64,000 bases of DNA, from NCBI GenBank assembly GCA_944472135.2, contig OX235270.1, positions 147,947,632 through 148,011,631 of the forward strand, written 5' to 3'. Under the pieces are notes generated by a model. It was not told the DNA's origin. It made no database searches and was given only the letters and a program-made list of their open reading frames with translations. The position numbers were made by a program, and so were the translations under genes. This document shows positions 37,501-43,500 of the stretch, piece by piece. Numbering within the stretch: position 1 is the first letter of the stretch; every line of letters begins with the position of its first letter. Source of the DNA: Trichobilharzia regenti. Taxonomy: Eukaryota > Platyhelminthes > Trematoda > Strigeidida > Schistosomatidae.

Positions 37501-40500
37501 CTTAATAATTACGTTGATAAATTAGTCAGAAAGCATATAGGGAAATGTAAAAATAAAATAAATAATGACAGTAGTGATAGTGATGATAATAAAAATAATA
37601 ATATTAGTGACAACATGCATGTCAAACATGCACAAGATAATGACAACACCAACAATAAGGAATCTAAATCATCAGTAGTAATTCCATACAAGGAAGGAAC
37701 CTCGGAAACCACCTTACTCAGAATTCTTAATAATGCTGGCAGGAATAAAAGTGGCTGGCATTCAAACCAACCACAAACTCAATTAGAAACAAGCTTTGTC
37801 GGTTAAAGGATCAATCCTGACAATGGAGTCTTTAAAACAAAACAATTTAGTTTATCTAATACCCTGTCTGACTGCAATGATTATCAGGTCAAATAAATAG
37901 GTCAAACCAGTAGAACAGGGGCAGTCAGTCAGACTAGCCGAACATAAAAACCTAGCAGCGAAATCTAGATCGGTTGACCCAAATAAGATAAGAAATCTAG
38001 AAAATACTTCAGCTATAGCACTACATGCAGTTACACACAACCATACAATAGACAATGGGATAAGATGACAGTTTTAAAATCTAATGTCACAGGATGGAGG
38101 GAAAGATTGATAACGGAAGCTTTATTTATCGAATCAACTGAGAGGGAATAAGTGTAATATGAATGATTCAACACCTGTAAATTCGGGCATCGAGAACATT
38201 CTACCACAGATAGGCAGATTTAAATTCATGTTTAAGGTCTATGGCAATTGATTTACTGTGAGTGGGTTGCGATAGTGAATACGCTCATTTTTATATTTAT
38301 GTATCCAAACCATAACATCAACAACGACTATATTGCTTCCTCAGAATACTGAGCAGCCTCCATACCAGTGGTAAGGACATTCATATGTATAATAGGCTAG
38401 AAAAATATTAACCAGCCTTTCTTAGCACAATTGCAGAGTACAGTTACCTTCATTGCTGTAATTACTATTGATTGATGGAAATGAGTAGATGAATATCACT
38501 CATATAAACTAGTTATCCTTGCTGACCGCACCAACATGATCTAAACACCGCCTGGCCGTTTCGCCTGTTTGAATCCGACCGATTGCTGCTACTTTGATGT
38601 GGTGGTCGGGCTTGCACATCGCGATGACCCAACAAGCTACACTGGCTGGAACTATTGTTCCTGTAGATCCTACCATGCTAGAAAGGTTGTTAGGACATTG
38701 ATTAGATTGAAAGCAGTTACCGGCTCAGTGTAAGAATTTGTTTAACACTGTGCTGCGCGTCTGTAGGCGTAGTCATACTGCTAGGGGAACAGGGGTGTAA
38801 CAGCAGTGAGGTGTTTCCCTCAGATGACCAGCATGCCAGCTATGCTGTCTCTCCACTCCGGAGGGAGGGGGTTAGAAAACGTCGACCCCAAAAATTGTAC
38901 ATTCCGACTTACCCTACGGTGGTCCGTAACTGGCGGTAAGTTTGCTAATACGGAACCAAACCCAGAAACCAGTTCATACAGGCCGTGTGTGACCGGCCTC
39001 AAGCAGTTGTCCGCAGGGCTCTGTGGTCACGCGACACCAACCCTCTTTCTGTCTCAGGTACCCGAAGAATTGATCAACTTCCACGGTGTGGGCAGCCGGG
39101 AAGCAACAACCGCCCACACACTTCTAATAGCACACTTCCTGTTTGCGGTCGAGCTCATCAGTGGCGTACACGTAGTCTTTGCTCGAGCTTAGAAACACCA
39201 TTGGTTCATGTGAGTGGTATCCAATTACTCGTCTCGATCAATCAGCACTGTACATAGCATGACGCATTTACGCCTACTTTCTTCATTAACGTTTATGGTA
39301 TCAAGCGGATCACATATTGTGACTCATTCATTTCACGCCTTTGGTCATATAAGTGAAGTTTTAAAATGTCACGACTTGATTTACTTTGTCACCAAACCCA
39401 TACCTGCTTGAATAACTTAAAGATAGCTAGAGAGACGTTTTGTGTGTTACTTTCGTACTCTTTACTAGTTCATTCCCATAATCTTTCGAGAGTTCGAACA
39501 CAGCCCCGTTACTTCTTGAGACAAGCATGCCATCATTAATCTCATTATTTCATTTAGTTAAAGAGCAGTTATATTTCGTCAGCTATTTGATTTATTTAGT
39601 TGTTAGTTGCGTTAATAATAATAATGTTACTGGGAAAACGATGTTATCACTTGATGTATGCTGACTTTTTACCAATGTTCCATTAAATGAAACTGTGCGC
39701 TTCATTTCTAATTATATATGCTTACATAATGTAAACATAGGAATGCCTACATCATACCTAAAAGAGGTAATACTTCGATGTACTCTCAATGTCCAATTTT
39801 TTTTCAACAATGACATTAATAGACAGAGAGATGGGGTAGCTATGGGCTCGACACTTTGTCCGTTGGTAGCAGATTTTTTTTGGGCTACTATGGAGAGCAG
39901 TACTATCACACCTGCTATGAAGGGATTTAACTTCTGCAAAAGATACGTGGATGATACGTTCATTATATGCGACGAGAACTGCGACTTGAATGACATCCTG
40001 AAAGTATTTCATTTATTTGTATACGAATTATTCCTTTGGCTAACTCATTCTGATGGTTATGATTTTAGAAAAGAAATTAAAAACTTGTTCCGTCATGTGT
40101 CTTAATAGAATTAAAGCGTGGTGATGCTTTCCTCTAGTAGATGTTTAATAAGTGTCAAAAGTAACCGTGATATTGCTTGATTTCTATCCAGATAAACCGT
40201 ATCTGTACACTGGACCTATAGCTTCAATTGCGTAGTCGTCCGCTTTGCCTTATTATATATCTTCACATGAATTGGGAGGTATTGAATAGAAATCACTGAC
40301 GTTAATGTGTTATAACCAAAGGTTGTAGAGTGCCGTAGGGCAGGAGGAAAATAGAGAAGAGTAGTATTGTTATCGTGATGAATATAGAACATAGTAAAGC
40401 TGTGTCGCCACTACTGACTCTAAACCCTATCACTTGTAAATATAGTTCCTGTATCCCCAGTAAACGAGCTCAGGCCGTTAGCAAGTGACTACATGTATGA

Positions 40501-43500
40501 TTGCTGCTGCCTTGGTGCTATCAAAACCCTTGAAAAATAGGAGGTTAGGTGTGTTCGGCCTGTTAACCCCACCCTTTGGAAAACTATCCTGTCGCTACTG
40601 AAACTTCAGAACACAGAAAAAAAGAAACCATTGGGTTATCAGCATAAAATTACGCTCCATAACTTGACTCAGGGCCCTATGGATCATAGGCTCATCTATA
40701 TATGTATATCATTTTTCAGTATCTCCGTTTAGGATTCTCTAGCAACCTGTCATCTGAATGAGAGGCTCTTTTAATTGCTTATATTCTTATAATTGTAACC
40801 TCGATCATTTATGAGAACTATCAAACTTCTGCTTATTTGTGTTTTTACATTTGATGCCCAAATTTATAAATATCTCAACTTTCTGTCGCACATGTGTTTC
40901 ATTTCTCTAGAGCTAAAAAGTTTGGGGTTTTTTTTCTAACTTGTGCCACTTTCTTGTCATATTTCCCATAATAGATGGATGGTACAAAAACCACAATGAA
41001 TTTAAAAATTAATTTACTGGTGAAGAAGTTTATATCGGCTTGCCAGTTCGAAGCAAATCAGATGGTGCTAAACAAACGGTTAGCAGGTCAAGAGTTAACT
41101 GTCAAGCAATTTCGAATATTTACACAGTACAAATGTGGTTTCAGTAATCACATCCTTATCTGTTCATTGTGTGGACTAGATCTTCGGAGGAACAATTTAC
41201 TGACTAGACGAAACTGGAAGACAAGTGTAATAACCAATGGTGACAAATCTTCGAATCCAAATCGCCTTGTAGTATTCCAGTAAGTTGTTTTTATTTGTCA
41301 TTGTTTTGTGCTTTACTTTACCGTGTGTGTAATATTGTCTTATCTTTTTAAATGCTAAAAAGCAATCAAGTGGATAGCTCAGCAAAACGAGTCTTCGGAT
41401 GATAATTACATGGTCGAGCGTGTGCGTCGGTGGCACAGCAGTAAGGACGCTAACCGACCATGCACATTGTCCAGGGTTTGATCCCCAGACACTGACCCAC
41501 ACCTGATATCAATTGTCAGCCGATATTCACATGCTACAAATTCCATACTTGTACCAAAATACTGTGTGGAATGAAGCTATAATAAAAGAAAATGTAAATT
41601 TAAAAATACCTTCGGTCAGCTCATGTGAGATGGTTTAACATGTGACCGAATCACTATCCCTTGCTTTACATAAGTATCATAGCCTCAGGTAAACTGTATC
41701 AACTCTCGACATTACAAATGCTTAATACATAAACCAATCAAAATATGTCATGACATACTTTTTGGTTTGTAAATGATTATTACTATTATTGTTCCCTTGG
41801 GTTCCTAGAGGAACATAGGGCCTCAACTGCACGTCCCCACTTGCTTCTGTCTTCTTCGGTACTTTTCACCTGCATCCATGTTAGTCCATACTCTTTCAAC
41901 TCCTCTTCACACGATCTCCTCCATGTCACCCTTGCACTGAGGTCCCACTCGCCGCTTCCCTTTCAGACTGGTTCCACTCGAGCAATGGCCTGGCGCGCGC
42001 TCGATGTCACCCAGCGGCGGCCTCCTCAGCGAGTGTCCAATCCATCTCAATACACTTTCTCCTGCATATTTGTTGGTTGGCGATTGGTTCTTGCTTTGTA
42101 TATTCCCATAGTTTCTTGTTGGTGATTCTTTCCGGCCCAGCCATCTGATCTTCAGTATAGAGCCAGCGAAGACAATTAGTTGTTGATGAAGGTCTGCAAC
42201 AGGCTGTTGGAAATATTCTTTGTGACCCACTCGCCAAGTCACAAATTCTGATCCGTATAGAAGAACTGACTGACTTTACGTTTGTATTGAAAATCCGAAG
42301 CAATGTGGTTGTTGATGCAGAGTGACGAAGATTTCCAGATTGGATTGGTTTCAGGTTGATGAGTGAATGTGTTTCTCGCCCCGCTCCACCCGATTCTCGC
42401 TCGATTTGACATCCTCGTCCGTTCCGACTTCCTGTAGTTGAGACAATGCTCCCTAGATGAGTGAGGGAATGAAGTAACCTCTTTCGAATCCCTCCCGTTG
42501 ATGGTGATTGGCGCTGAATGTTGCTATTGTTGTTGGTTGGTTGGTTATTTTCATAACCTCCGTCTTGTCTATGTTCACTTGGAGTCCTGTCTTTGCTGCT
42601 TCTTCGACCAGTTTGTCGGTCGGTTTTCGCTTGTAAGTCTTCGATTTTGTGTGACATCAAACATGAATCACCCACGCGCGAAATCCAGGTCTTCTAGGTT
42701 CTTCACGTTGGTCTGTTAATAGAAGTTTGTTCCCATTTTGTCCTTGTGTTATCAAGCTGTCCATCAACACTGCAAAGACTTATGTCTTCAGATACAAAGT
42801 GACTTGATAGGACAAACTCTTCATTTTTGTCTTAACCAGGTGTATTTTGACTGACAAATCACCTTTCAAAAAAGGGTGCATCAATTCCAGCTGCCATGCT
42901 TCTAAACAGTACACATGCATACACAAAATTTGAATTATACTACTGTGGATAAATATTTAGTCCGTGAATGAAACTGTTAATTGTTTTGAAGATTATGAAT
43001 ACATTTAGAACTCTTAAAACAATTTTGAATCATTTCACCAGTACTTACTAATAATTCTCTTAGCATTCTGCGGAATCTAGCCAGACAGACTGTGTGGTTC
43101 AAACCAAATAATAAGGATCGCTGCCAGCGTAGTTCCATCTGAATACGTAGAAAAAATTTCCGGCCTAAGCTTAATTTAGTTGACACTTCTTGGCACAGAA
43201 GTAAGTAAGTGACTGAGCGTATGAAACATATTTTTTTCATTCCTTCACGTTCCCAGCGGAACATAGGGCTTCAAGCTAGAGCTTTGAAGTTTCGGTAGCA
43301 GTGCTTATTTTTAATTTTTTACGGGATAAGGTTGCTAGCCTCATGCCAAACCTTCTCTCTTTACCAGACCTATTACTGGTTTAGCGAGGTAAAGGAGTGG
43401 GTCGGTGGCTGGGGATCGAACTCTGGACCATGCATGGTCATTGAGCGTCCTAACCGCTGTATCACTGACGCACAGGGAATATGTGTATAGCAACTCTGTT

